39,696 nt of DNA from JAPLXD01 sp043802865 (GCA_043802865.1 JAZDKQ010000042.1:1-39696); one strand, 5' to 3'. Positions 9,336 through 17,342 are shown, counted from the stretch's first letter. Notes: generated by a model not told the origin, from the letters alone. A program made the numbers and translations.

Positions 9336-9359
9336 CAAAAAACGGGACTTCACCCGTTT
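9336..9359 (-). terminator. Attenuator-like terminator in the leader of the 8681-9286 gene
   Basis: Minus strand: AAACGGG, 6-nt loop, CCCGTTT, followed immediately by a T-run. It begins only a few nucleotides downstream of the predicted transcription start and about 50 nt before the start codon, so transcripts from 9370-9398 must read through it. Confidence 0.6.
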
Positions 9360-9369
9360 CCTGTTGTCA

Positions 9370-9398
9370 ATTATAGCACGTTTTTCCGGATAATGCAA
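9370..9398 (-). promoter_or_regulatory. Promoter of the muramidase-like gene
   Basis: Minus strand: -35 TTGCAT (9393-9398), 17-nt spacer, perfect -10 TATAAT (9370-9375) preceded by TGC. It lies just outside the left end of the IS element, which therefore inserted without breaking it. Confidence 0.65.
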
Positions 9399-9403
9399 AT
9401 AAA

Positions 9404-10530
9404 TGTACTGGTCCATATGATACTATCCACTTGAGGGTTTAGAAAATCAGATGAAAGGACGATATAGTGGTTGTCATATGACAATCTACGGATCAATACT
9501 CCCGGGAGCGGTCAGCATCGCTCGCTGGGCGAGGAAAATGGAGGGATTAACAATTAAAGCCAGATTTCGAATTAAGGTCTTGGACTGGCACAAACAACAT
9601 GGAAACAATGTTTCTCTAACCGCGCGCCATTTCGGACTCACAAGAACGACAGTTCGTAATTGGCGGAAAAGATTCAAGGAAAAAGGAATTTTAGGGCTCA
9701 AGGACAAATCCCATCGGCCGAAGAACCTCAGGAAGCCGACAACATCCATTGAAACGATTATTGAAGTCGTCAATGTGAGAAAAACCTATCCGGCTTGGTC
9801 GAAATACAAGATTCAGAAAATCTTAGCAGACAAAGGGATTTTGGTTTCCGTGAGCACTGTTGGAAGAATCCTGAAAAGAAGGAAGGCTGTCTTGTCTCCA
9901 CGAGCCAGATTTCCCAAAGGAATGAGGATTTTAAGACCGGGGGATATGGTTCAGCTGGACACAAAGCATGTAAATCTCACAGGAGGAAGAAAAATCTTTC
10001 AATTCACCGCCATCGATGTTTTAACCAAGCAAAGATCATTGAAATACTATTCCAGCAACTCTTCAAGAAACGGAGCCGAATTTCTGAAATGCTGCCTTGA
10101 TAAGTTTCCTTTTAAGGTGCGTTCCATTCAAACTGACAATGGGGCTGAATTTTTGAAAGAATTCGAGAAACTTTGTGAAAATCTAAAGTTGACCCGTTAC
10201 TTCACCTATCCCAGAAATCCCAAGCAGAATAGCTACGTCGAGATTTCCCACGGGGCTGACGAACGGGAATTCTATCAACAGGGCAACACATTCCAGGATA
10301 TGAATATTATGCAGAAAAAATTAAACGAATGGGAGTATGTCTGGAACAATGTGAGGCCGCACGCCGCACTTGATTATGCGACTCCCCATCAATACTTCCT
10401 GAAACTGAAAAGTCAAAATTTCGAAACGAAAGATTCAATAATTTTACAAGCCTGGGTGGTTAATATCTATCTGAACCTAGACAGACAAGAAAAAATTTGA
10501 GCTGGCTAGTTCATGCGGTTAGAACTGGGT
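9404..10530 (+). mobile_element. IS481-like insertion sequence
   Basis: A single DDE transposase gene with short non-coding ends. The left end (from TGTACTGG, with CATATGATACTATCCA) and the reverse complement of the right end (with GCATGAACTAGCCA) are imperfectly similar, as expected for degenerate terminal inverted repeats. I could not fix the exact ends or find a clear target-site duplication. Confidence 0.6.
9451..10500 (+). CDS. IS481-type DDE transposase with N-terminal HTH
   Basis: 349 aa. A helix-turn-helix at about 52-80 (VSLTARHFGLTRTTVRNWRKRF) is followed by an rve/RNase H-like core. The catalytic triad is visible: D170 (MVQLDTKHV), D229 (QTDNGAEF) and E264 (SYVEISH), with 34 residues between the second Asp and the Glu, close to the DD(35)E of IS481. 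A C-terminal tail NNVRPHAALDYATPHQYF is typical of these integrases. The gene is full length with no frameshift, so it may be active. The true start may be the ATG at 9478 (MTIYGS...), since nothing marks the first ATG as better. It is transcribed opposite to both neighbours. Confidence 0.9.
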   Translation: MKGRYSGCHMTIYGSILPGAVSIARWARKMEGLTIKARFRIKVLDWHKQHGNNVSLTARHFGLTRTTVRNWRKRFKEKGILGLKDKSHRPKNLRKPTTSIETIIEVVNVRKTYPAWSKYKIQKILADKGILVSVSTVGRILKRRKAVLSPRARFPKGMRILRPGDMVQLDTKHVNLTGGRKIFQFTAIDVLTKQRSLKYYSSNSSRNGAEFLKCCLDKFPFKVRSIQTDNGAEFLKEFEKLCENLKLTRYFTYPRNPKQNSYVEISHGADEREFYQQGNTFQDMNIMQKKLNEWEYVWNNVRPHAALDYATPHQYFLKLKSQNFETKDSIILQAWVVNIYLNLDRQEKI

Positions 10531-10559
10531 TTATGGAAAAAAATATGTATTAGAAAAAA

Positions 10560-11594
10560 TCATGATTGACTCCCTTTCAACGAGTTCAACATGGCCGCAT
10601 ATTTCTTTATGACATTATCGACTGATTTCACTCCAAGATGCTTGATTAGATCCACTCCTCCCTTTCCTATACGGCTGTTTCCATCCCAGAGCCACCTGGT
10701 ATCAACAAAAGATAATTCTTGTTTGTCTTTATCCAGTAGGATGTTAGCTGTTTTTTGAAACCATTCGAAAGGATGCTTGGCCAATTCTTCGGGTCTTGTA
10801 TCAATTAATTTCCTGGTATCCGAGTACATCTTTTTAGTTAAAACCGCAAAAGTTAGGAGCTTCTCGATTAGCTGAGGATGCTTTAATAATTCTTCCTCAT
10901 TTAGTTCACAGAGCGGAACAACATTAGCGCCAACAATTTTTTCCTGGTAAATATAGTAAGTAACCGGCAACTTTTCACCTTGGGTCTGAAGTTCCTCTGC
11001 TCTTTCTCGGGTCAGGTTCGGCGGATGGCCAATAATTGTTTGCTCTTTGGGAAAAAAGTTATCCTTCTGGTGATTTTTAAGAGTCTGGACAACTTCAGCA
11101 ACTAAAGTATCATTGCCAAGAACTCGCGTCATTTCTTTATAAAACGAGCTACTGTGGTCTTGTAAAGAAAATAATAATTCTTCCCGATTATTCTGGCTGG
11201 TATTCTTAGCTTCTTTTTCGTCAGATCCAAAATATTCTTTCATCAGTAAATATTCCGCCACTCCGTTTTCAATAAAATCTTGGTCTGGATGAATTTGAAA
11301 TTTAGGCCCTAGCAATTTAACTAGAATATCACTAATTTTTTTTCTGGAAAATTTAATTCGCAGTTTGTCTTTCAAGAGCGGCGGGGTATAATCTTCCGTC
11401 TTCCCAATTTTAATTATCCTGTCTGGAAAATCTTCCCGAGGCTTATTTATTTCATGAATATCGGCAAAAGAACCTTCTGAACTTTTTCTGCCTATCACAC
11501 CCTCCCGAAATGGACTCAGATCAGTTGCATTATCAGACTTTTTTTGTTTGCCTGGTAGTAATTTTTCTCCTGAATAAAATTCTGGACTTTTCAT
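10560..11594 (-). CDS. Protein kinase-like fold protein (344 aa), function unknown
   Basis: No named family recognised. The layout resembles a protein-kinase/aminoglycoside-phosphotransferase fold. There is a glycine-containing loop and strand (GRKSSEGSFADIHEI, about 35-49), then RIIKIGK (about 59-65) where a kinase beta-3 lysine would be. A C-terminal TANILLDKDKQELSFVDT (about 287-304) matches the catalytic N-I-L...D-T/F-G segment. A canonical HRD is not seen, so it could be an atypical kinase or a pseudokinase. It is soluble, with no signal peptide. Transcription probably starts at an extended -10 (TGATATAAT) about 26 nt upstream. It ends next to the IS right end, so a 3' truncation by the IS cannot be excluded. 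Confidence 0.6.
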   Translation of the reverse strand: MKSPEFYSGEKLLPGKQKKSDNATDLSPFREGVIGRKSSEGSFADIHEINKPREDFPDRIIKIGKTEDYTPPLLKDKLRIKFSRKKISDILVKLLGPKFQIHPDQDFIENGVAEYLLMKEYFGSDEKEAKNTSQNNREELLFSLQDHSSSFYKEMTRVLGNDTLVAEVVQTLKNHQKDNFFPKEQTIIGHPPNLTRERAEELQTQGEKLPVTYYIYQEKIVGANVVPLCELNEEELLKHPQLIEKLLTFAVLTKKMYSDTRKLIDTRPEELAKHPFEWFQKTANILLDKDKQELSFVDTRWLWDGNSRIGKGGVDLIKHLGVKSVDNVIKKYAAMLNSLKGSQS

Positions 11595-11626
11595 GAAATA
11601 AATTGCGGTTGTTAATGGCTACTTTG

Positions 11627-11635
11627 ATTATATCA
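11627..11635 (-). promoter_or_regulatory. Extended -10 promoter of the kinase-like gene
   Basis: Minus strand TGATATAAT: a perfect -10 with TGN extension. The -35 region is weak (TTTTTA at a 17-nt spacing). Predicted leader about 26 nt. Confidence 0.45.
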
Positions 11636-11715
11636 TAGCCGAAAGATTATAAAAAGTTCTAAACGTCTTTATGAATAACAAAAAGCAAGGCTTTTTATAG
11701 CCTCGTTTTTCGCTG

Positions 11716-11787
11716 AGCGGGTGAAGGGAATCGAACCCTCGTCCTAAGGTTGGAAACCTTATGTAATAGCCATTATACAACACCCGC
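11716..11787 (-). tRNA. tRNA-Gly(TCC)
   Basis: Acceptor GCGGGTG/CACCCGC, anticodon stem TAAGG/CCTTA with loop TTTCCAA (anticodon TCC), T-arm GAGGGTTCGATTCCCTT, discriminator T. No encoded CCA. Second of a hup-downstream tRNA pair. Confidence 0.95.
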
Positions 11788-11799
11788 TTATTCAATTTT

Positions 11800-11870
11800 T
11801 CGGGCTGCTGGGAATCGAACCCAGTCAACGTGCTCCCAAAGCACGCGTACTGCCGGTATACGACAGCCCG
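11800..11870 (-). tRNA. tRNA-Pro(TGG)
   Basis: Acceptor CGGGCTG/CAGCCCG with the C1-G72 pair and A73 expected of bacterial tRNA-Pro. Anticodon stem CGTGC/GCACG, loop TTTGGGA (anticodon TGG). No encoded CCA. It lies 12 nt from tRNA-Gly(TCC) and is probably cotranscribed with it. Confidence 0.95.
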
Positions 11871-11892
11871 ATAACACTCCAGTATTAGCAAC

Positions 11893-11915
11893 TGCCCCTT
11901 GAAGGACAAGGGGCA
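11893..11915. repeat. Strong hairpin between hup and the tRNA pair
   Basis: TGCCCCTT and AAGGGGCA (8-bp perfect) enclose a 7-nt loop. No T-run follows on either strand, so it is more likely a processing or protective structure than a terminator. Confidence 0.5.
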
Positions 11916-11921
11916 GGCGAA

Positions 11922-12000
11922 CCCCGCACCAAATCCTGATAAACACAAATCTTTAAGGTAAAGAAATAGAAAAGATTGGCTATGGAGATTTGGTGCGGGG
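11922..12000. repeat. 14-bp inverted repeat downstream of hup
   Basis: CCCCGCACCAAATC (11922-11935) and its exact complement (11987-12000) flank 51 nt. An inner 7-bp pair (AATCTTT/AAAGATT) lies within those 51 nt. Together they could form a long compound hairpin in the hup 3' UTR. The hup-proximal arm also pairs with the hup ribosome-binding region. Confidence 0.6.
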
Positions 12001-12014
12001 TGAAAAGATCACTA

Positions 12015-12335
12015 TTATATTTCAGAAGCCTCCGCCGCTTTGGGCGCTTGATTTCGCACTGTTTCCTTGAGACGCTTGCCCGCCGTGAACTTCGGCGTAT
12101 TGACAGCCGGAATCGTGATCCGCTGCTTGGTCTGGGGGTTGATGCCTTCTCGCGACGCGCGATGAGTCACCTTGAAAGTCCCAAAGCTCGCAATCGTCAC
12201 TTTTCGATCATTGTGCAACGCGTCCATGATCACATCCACGACATTGTCGACGACGATTTCGATGTCTTTTTTCGCCATTCCGATTTTGTCAGCCACCATA
12301 TCCACCAAAATTTCTTTGTTGATGTCTGTTGCCAT
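12015..12335 (-). CDS. hup: HU-family DNA-binding protein
   Basis: Nucleoid-associated protein of 106 aa. N-terminal helices (INKEILVDMVADKIGMAKKDIEIVVDN) carry the dimer interface. They are followed by TIASFGTFKVTHRASREGINPQT, with the beta-arm segment and the family's conserved proline-tip region (ITIPAVNTPKFTAGKRLKE). A short Ala-rich tail follows. Good promoter TTGCGC-17-TAGAAT upstream. The ribosome-binding region is GGCGGGGTGAATT before ATG, one of few SD-like sites in the window. The SD region can base-pair with the gene's own 3' UTR (11995-12004). Neighbours: rny upstream on the same strand, tRNA-Pro/Gly downstream. Confidence 0.95.
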   Translation of the reverse strand: MATDINKEILVDMVADKIGMAKKDIEIVVDNVVDVIMDALHNDRKVTIASFGTFKVTHRASREGINPQTKQRITIPAVNTPKFTAGKRLKETVRNQAPKAAEASEI

Positions 12336-12337
12336 AA

Positions 12338-12347
12338 TTCACCCCGC
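12338..12347 (-). promoter_or_regulatory. hup ribosome-binding region complementary to the hup 3' UTR
   Basis: Minus strand GCGGGGTGAA, ending 2 nt before the ATG. The exact 10-nt complement TTCACCCCGC occurs on the same strand at 11995-12004, 11 nt beyond the stop codon. Pairing would cover the SD. Confidence 0.45.
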
Positions 12348-12383
12348 CTTCTAGATTATTTTGCGTTATATAAGACTAAATTA

Positions 12384-12412
12384 ATTCTATTACTTTTATA
12401 TTCTTTGCGCAA
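12384..12412 (-). promoter_or_regulatory. Promoter of hup
   Basis: Minus strand: -35 TTGCGC (12407-12412), 17 nt, -10 TAGAAT (12384-12389). It starts just after the rny stop codon, giving hup an independent transcript with a leader of about 42 nt. Confidence 0.55.
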
Positions 12413-12420
12413 ACACGATT

Positions 12421-13953
12421 CTATCTCGCCACTTCAACCGCTCTTGTTTCACGCAGAACATTCACTTTGATCTCGCCCGGATATTTGAGCTCTTGCTCGA
12501 TCTTGTCCGCGATTGACCGCGCCAATTTGACCGCGCCCAGATCGTCAACCTTATCCGGTTTCACGAAAACACGAATCTCACGGCCGGCTTGAATGGCATA
12601 GGTCTTTTCCACTTCTGGAAAAGATTGCGCGACATTTTCCAGTTCAGTAAGTCGCTTGAGATAGTCTTCGAGCGTATCTTTTCTCGCTCCCGGACGCGAG
12701 GCGGAAAGCGCGTCGGCCGCCGCTATGATCATTCCTTCGTTGCTTTCGAAGGGATAGTCTTCGTGATGAGACTTCATGGCGTCAATTACATCCTGTCCAA
12801 TCCCAAATTTTTTGAGAATGCTGATTCCAATCTCGATGTGTGTTCCTTGCACTTCATGATCGATAGCTTTTCCAATATCATGCAAGAGTCCGGCCTTTTT
12901 CGCAAGACTCACATTCGCGCCCAATTCCGCGGCAAGGGCGCCGGAAAGGTGAGCCACTTCCAGCGAGTGCAACAGGACATTCTGCCCATAGCTTGTACGG
13001 AAGCGAAGCCGTCCGATGAGCTGGACTATTTTGGGATCAAGTCCCGCCACGCCCACATCATATACTGCCGCTTCACCGGCTTCTTTGATCTTGTTGTTCA
13101 CTTCGGTCTTGGCAAAGTTGACCGCTTCCTCAATGCGCGTCGGATGAATTCTTCCATCGGAGAGCAATTTTTCAAGAGCAATGCGTGCAATTTCCCGCCG
13201 CACCGGATTGAAACCGGAAAGAACAATGGCTTCAGGAGTATCATCAACGATCACTTCGATGCCAGTGAGCCGCTCCAGAGTTTTGATATTCCTTCCTTCG
13301 CGACCAATTATTCTTCCCTTGAGTTCGTCTGACGGAATGGAAACTGTGGAAGTTGTGGTTTCCGCCGAGTGGCTTCCCGCGTATCTTTGCATCGCGAGCG
13401 TCATGATGTTGCGCGCTTTTTTCTCGAGCTCATCTTGCCCGTCTTTTTCCAATTTTTTGATTCTCACCGCCAAAATTTCGCGATTCTGTTCTTCCGCCAA
13501 TTGAAGCAGAATTTTTTTGGCTTCTTCTTTCGAGAGTCCGGCGATTTTTTCAAGGCGCTTGAGTTCTTCTTCCCGCGCCGCATCCGTTTCTTTTCTGATT
13601 CGCTTTATCTCGTCCGCCTTGCTGATCAAATTTCTTTTTTCTTTTTCCAGTTCATCCATTTTCCGGTCCAAATTTTCTTCGCGGGTCTCAATCCTTTTTT
13701 CGACCCGGAAAATTTGCTCTTGTCTTTTCTTCTCATCTTTTTTGACCTCGTCCAAAACCTCAACCGCCTTGTTTTTTGCATCAAGCAAAACCGTCCGAGC
13801 TTCTTCCTCGGCTTCCTGCGTCATTTTGTTGATTTTTCCCTCCGCGGTTCCAAGTTGCTTCTTAGCAATCGACTGGCGGGCAAAATACCCCAAGACCGAG
13901 CCGACGACCAAAGCCAAAATTCCAACAAAAAGAAGTCCGAAACTGAATTCCAT
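12421..13953 (-). CDS. rny: Ribonuclease Y
   Basis: Membrane-tethered endoribonuclease initiating mRNA decay (510 aa, normal length). Residues about 4-24 form the N-terminal transmembrane anchor. A long charged coiled coil runs to about 195. The KH domain (LKGRIIGREGRNIKTLERLTG) follows at about 207-265, and the HD domain has LLHDIGKAIDHE with the metal-binding HD near 355. The C-terminal domain ends RETRAVEVAR. All expected parts are present. The start is the ATG before the hydrophobic anchor; no SD is visible. It is divergent from gpmI across a 185-bp gap that must hold both promoters. Confidence 0.97.
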   Translation of the reverse strand: MEFSFGLLFVGILALVVGSVLGYFARQSIAKKQLGTAEGKINKMTQEAEEEARTVLLDAKNKAVEVLDEVKKDEKKRQEQIFRVEKRIETREENLDRKMDELEKEKRNLISKADEIKRIRKETDAAREEELKRLEKIAGLSKEEAKKILLQLAEEQNREILAVRIKKLEKDGQDELEKKARNIMTLAMQRYAGSHSAETTTSTVSIPSDELKGRIIGREGRNIKTLERLTGIEVIVDDTPEAIVLSGFNPVRREIARIALEKLLSDGRIHPTRIEEAVNFAKTEVNNKIKEAGEAAVYDVGVAGLDPKIVQLIGRLRFRTSYGQNVLLHSLEVAHLSGALAAELGANVSLAKKAGLLHDIGKAIDHEVQGTHIEIGISILKKFGIGQDVIDAMKSHHEDYPFESNEGMIIAAADALSASRPGARKDTLEDYLKRLTELENVAQSFPEVEKTYAIQAGREIRVFVKPDKVDDLGAVKLARSIADKIEQELKYPGEIKVNVLRETRAVEVAR

Positions 13954-14101
13954 TTTTTTGCAAGCTATTCATTTGATAACAATTCGAAATCATTTCAAAT
14001 ACTTTATATGTTTGCACGATATATTTGCTGATATTCTTCAGTTATCAACTGAAGCTGAAATTAATATTAACCGAGATAAATCATATATCATTTCGATCTT
14101 T

Positions 14102-14131
14102 TTGTCAAAGAGACACAGAATGTGATAAAAT
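14102..14131 (+). promoter_or_regulatory. Promoter placing the gpmI transcript start at its ATG
   Basis: -35 TTGTCA (14102-14107), 18-nt spacer, -10 TAAAAT (14126-14131) preceded by TGA (extended). The usual start, 7 nt after the -10, falls at 14138, one base before the gpmI ATG. Confidence 0.6.
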
Positions 14132-14138
14132 TCCAAAT

Positions 14139-15710
14139 ATGAACAAACCTGTATACCTCATCATCCTTGATGGGTGGGGAGAAAATCCGAATCTTGAGGG
14201 AAACGCGATCGCCCAAGCAAATACGCCCACGGTTGACAACATCGCGCGCCATTATCCGGCGACTCTTCTTCAGGCTTCCGGAATTTCCGTCGGATTGCCA
14301 TGGGGCGAAGTGGGAAATTCCGAAGTAGGCCACCTCACCTTGGGGGCCGGTCGTGTCATATACCAAAGCCTCCCGCGCATCACTCTCTCCATTCAGGATG
14401 GAAGTTTTTTCGCGAATGAAAGTTTTCTCGCGGCCGCTGAAAATGTCAAAAAAACCAAGAGCGCCTTGCACATAATGGGACTCGCCTCCAACGGCGGCGT
14501 ACACAGCTCTCTTGAACATTTGTACGCTCTTCTTGAATTTTCCAAAAACAACGGCCTTGAAAAAGTCTATCTCCATCTTTTTACCGACGGACGAGACTCT
14601 CCACCCCAATCCGGCATAAAAGTCATCCGCGACATCGAAGAACGGCTCAAGGATTATCCCGCAGTCCGGATTGCCTCAATCTCAGGAAGATATTTCGCGA
14701 TGGACCGAAACGACAATTGGAACCGAACCGAAAAAGCATACGCCCTCCTTACTGAAGGGGCCGGCCAAAGAGAACAAAACGCCCAGACCGCGCTTCGAAG
14801 ATCATACGACAAAAATATCACTGACGAGTTTGTTGAACCGATTGTGATTGAGGATGAAGGAGGAGAAATTCATTCGATCGAAGAAAAAGATTCCGTTATT
14901 TTTTTCAATTTCCGCGAGGATCGGGCGCGCCAACTCACAAAAGCCTTCACTCTCCCCACTTTTTCAAAATTCGAGAGAAAGAAATATCTTCCCGATATCG
15001 AATTTGTCACGATGATAAAGTACGAAGATAACTTGCCCGTCAAAGTTGCTTTTGGTCCCCAAGAAATCAAAAATTGCCTCGGCGAAGTTTTGAGTCGTAG
15101 CAATATCAACCAGTTGCGCATCGCCGAAACAGAAAAATACGCCCACGTCACTTATTTTTTCAACGGCGGACGCGAAGAGCCTTTCGCGGGAGAAGATCGA
15201 GTTCTCGTCCCTTCTCAATCGGTTTCAACCTACGACAAGCTTCCTGAAATGAGCGCCTATATAATTGAAGAGAAAATATTGGACGAGCTAGGCAAAGGAA
15301 AATACGGTTTCACTCTGATCAACTTCGCCAACGCCGATATGGTCGGCCACACCGGAAAACTGAAACCTACCATTGCCGCTGTCGAAGCGGTCGACGGATG
15401 CCTTGGAAAAATCATCCCTGAAATTTTGAAGATCGGCGGGCATATTTTCATCACCGCCGACCACGGAAACGCCGAGGAGATCGTCAACCCGCGAACAGAG
15501 GAGATCGACACGGAACATTCTTCTTTTCCTGTCCCTTTTTGGTATCTGAACCCCTCAAACCAAAAACAAAAAAACGAATCCCAGATCGTCAATGCAAGAA
15601 GCAACGCCAGTGGAATTTTGAGCGATGTCGCCCCGACCATCCTCGCCGTTATGAACATACCCGTTCCGCCGGAAATGACGGGACAGAATCTGATGGACGT
15701 GTTGATATAG
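14139..15710 (+). CDS. gpmI: 2,3-bisphosphoglycerate-independent phosphoglycerate mutase
   Basis: Interconverts 3- and 2-phosphoglycerate in glycolysis (523 aa, family usually about 510). An alkaline-phosphatase-like metal site starts with LIILDGWG (Asp 11). The phosphoserine nucleophile is Ser 61 in WGEVGNSEVGHLTLGAGRV. Further on come FTDGRDSPP, GRYFAMDRNDNW and the C-terminal metal ligands NFANADMVGHTG and ITADHGNAEE. I chose the ATG at 14139 because conserved sequence starts there. The open frame extends to 14025, but that part is the promoter. There is no SD, and the promoter position implies a leaderless mRNA. Converges on the ZIP transporter with 3 bp between stops. Confidence 0.97.
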   Translation: MNKPVYLIILDGWGENPNLEGNAIAQANTPTVDNIARHYPATLLQASGISVGLPWGEVGNSEVGHLTLGAGRVIYQSLPRITLSIQDGSFFANESFLAAAENVKKTKSALHIMGLASNGGVHSSLEHLYALLEFSKNNGLEKVYLHLFTDGRDSPPQSGIKVIRDIEERLKDYPAVRIASISGRYFAMDRNDNWNRTEKAYALLTEGAGQREQNAQTALRRSYDKNITDEFVEPIVIEDEGGEIHSIEEKDSVIFFNFREDRARQLTKAFTLPTFSKFERKKYLPDIEFVTMIKYEDNLPVKVAFGPQEIKNCLGEVLSRSNINQLRIAETEKYAHVTYFFNGGREEPFAGEDRVLVPSQSVSTYDKLPEMSAYIIEEKILDELGKGKYGFTLINFANADMVGHTGKLKPTIAAVEAVDGCLGKIIPEILKIGGHIFITADHGNAEEIVNPRTEEIDTEHSSFPVPFWYLNPSNQKQKNESQIVNARSNASGILSDVAPTILAVMNIPVPPEMTGQNLMDVLI

Positions 15711-15713
15711 TTT

Positions 15714-16439
15714 TTACGTAAATCGCGAAATAACAAAAATAAACAGCACACCCAGAATCGTAAGGCTCATCAATTGATATGAGCTTTTTTTGCTGTGCGC
15801 TTGCGGCAAAACATCGCTTGCTCCAATATAGAGCAAAAATCCCGCAAAAAATCCGAGATACAAGACCAAAAAAGACGGCGGAATTTTGAAAAATAGGGTT
15901 GCCAGTACTCCGAGCATCGGCGCCAATGCGTCAAGAAAAAGAAAATTTTTCGCTCTCTTGAGACTATTTTTGTTCGAAAGCATCAGTGTGATCGTATTCA
16001 TCCCATCGGTGAAATCGTGGGATATCACCGCGATAGCGACCAGCACGCCGACCGCCGGGCTGATCTGAAAACCAAGTCCGATGCCAAACCCATCTAAAAA
16101 ACTGTGACCAATGAGCGCGAGAGCCGACAAAATTCCAACTTGGGGATGAACATGCTCGGCATAGTCCCCCTCGTGAGCATGATGAATGAGAATAGCTTTT
16201 TCGAGAATATGAAAAACAAGAAAACCGGCAAGGAGCGCGACCATGATCCCCGTCGGCGAGAAATTATGCTCTTTTACTTGCTCAATGATTTCAGGAAAGA
16301 TCTCGAAGAAAACCACTCCCAAAATGACGCCGGCCGTGAAACCCATGATGAGATGAAGTTTGCTCTTGAGCTTCACCGCCAAAAGTCCACCGAAATAAGT
16401 GGAAAAAAAAGTTGCGATTGAAAGGAGTACGGCTTCCAT
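15714..16439 (-). CDS. ZIP family divalent metal transporter
   Basis: 241 aa integral membrane protein with about eight hydrophobic helices. It carries the two ZIP metal-path motifs, HSFLDGFGIG (helix 4) and HDFTDGMNT (helix 5). A His-rich loop precedes helix 4 (HILEKAILIHHAHEGDYAEHVHPQ). Likely imports Zn2+ or another divalent cation; the exact metal cannot be read from sequence. Start ATG at 16439 lies 5 bp after the YdjC-like stop, so the two are cotranscribed. Its 3' end almost touches gpmI on the other strand. Confidence 0.9.
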   Translation of the reverse strand: MEAVLLSIATFFSTYFGGLLAVKLKSKLHLIMGFTAGVILGVVFFEIFPEIIEQVKEHNFSPTGIMVALLAGFLVFHILEKAILIHHAHEGDYAEHVHPQVGILSALALIGHSFLDGFGIGLGFQISPAVGVLVAIAVISHDFTDGMNTITLMLSNKNSLKRAKNFLFLDALAPMLGVLATLFFKIPPSFLVLYLGFFAGFLLYIGASDVLPQAHSKKSSYQLMSLTILGVLFIFVISRFT

Positions 16440-16444
16440 ATTTT

Positions 16445-17170
16445 TTAGAAATATTTTTCGATCAATTCAAGTTCCTCTTCTCTTTCTGGATGGCAGGCAA
16501 TTTCAATGATTTTTTCTGATGCAGTTTTCCCAATTTCATCTGTGTTTTCAAACCAATCTAGGCTTGCAAAATAGCTTGACGATTTCACTCCCGATTTCAA
16601 AAATTTCCTGTTATCCAACCAGCGCATAACATTCAAAATGAAACTCACGGAATTCCTTTTTCCCACAAAGCCTTTTTTCCCAAAACGAATAAAGGATATG
16701 TTAAAATGTCTGGCAAGATCGAGTGCAATTCCAAAATAGACCGTAAAATAATGAGTGTGCTCGTGGGAGCTTATTCCATCCGGAGTCCGGCCAAAAATTT
16801 TTATGAATTTTTCAATCTGCTCATTCCATTCCCGACGGACGGCTTTTGCACTGCTTCTGGGATTTTCCGGAACCGGCCAATCTCCCCATATATAGTTCAC
16901 GAAAAAAACAACTCCTTGCCTCAGAGTATTGTCTACTAGCAAGTTCCTTCGCCTTTTTTGCCAAATCAATTCAAAGTGAATGTCGAGTTTCACTCCGGTT
17001 TCGATCAGCTCTTCGATTTGCCCCGGCGCAAAATTGCCATCCGCCATCACAGAAACCCGATCAAGCCTCCCCGATTTCGCGAGCCTCAAAATATTCCGAT
17101 TTGCCAATTCGCTTTTTCCAAAGTCATCGGCGGTGAGAACAATTTTTTTTCGTATTTCATCGTCCGGCAT
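16445..17170 (-). CDS. YdjC/ChbG-type carbohydrate deacetylase
   Basis: About 241 aa. Recognised by IVLTADDFGKS at the N-terminus (paired Asp metal ligands), GVKLDIHFEL, then DGISSHEHTHYF (His ligands) and IIEIACHPE near the C-terminus. These are the ordered motifs of the YdjC family, TIM-barrel-like metal enzymes removing acetyl groups from amino sugars. The substrate here is unknown; cell-surface sugar or scavenged chitooligosaccharide are possible. I used the ATG at 17170; a TTG seven codons upstream is also open. Adjacent to and upstream of the ZIP transporter (5 bp). Confidence 0.88.
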   Translation of the reverse strand: MPDDEIRKKIVLTADDFGKSELANRNILRLAKSGRLDRVSVMADGNFAPGQIEELIETGVKLDIHFELIWQKRRRNLLVDNTLRQGVVFFVNYIWGDWPVPENPRSSAKAVRREWNEQIEKFIKIFGRTPDGISSHEHTHYFTVYFGIALDLARHFNISFIRFGKKGFVGKRNSVSFILNVMRWLDNRKFLKSGVKSSSYFASLDWFENTDEIGKTASEKIIEIACHPEREEELELIEKYF

Positions 17171-17242
17171 ATCTAAGCAAAATAATCGCAAAGCGATTTA
17201 TTAATTTTACATTTTTATTTTTAAAATTTTGCATTTACTATG

Positions 17243-17326
17243 TGCCCGGGGTGGGGATCGAACCCACACGAACTTGCGCTCACTGGATTTTAAGTCCAGG
17301 CTGTCTGCCAGTTCCAGCACCCGGGC
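17243..17326 (-). tRNA. tRNA-Leu(TAA)
   Basis: Class II tRNA with long variable arm. Acceptor GCCCGGG, anticodon stem CTGGA/TCCAG, loop CTTAAAA (anticodon TAA), A73, no encoded CCA. It has no intron, although tRNA-Leu(TAA) is the classic intron host in cyanobacteria. Confidence 0.95.
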
Positions 17327-17342
17327 AGTATATTAAAGTTTG

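Noticed and set aside
8744..9376. 210-aa plus-strand frame over the muramidase-like gene
   Set aside because: Phe/Arg-rich shadow; the minus-strand gene has a membrane anchor, domain motifs and a promoter.
11628..11948. 106-aa frame over tRNA-Gly and tRNA-Pro
   Set aside because: Covers two well-formed tRNAs; not coding.
12441..12460. parS-like TGTTTCACGCAGAACA in rny
   Set aside because: Only 13/16, not palindromic, and inside conserved coding sequence.
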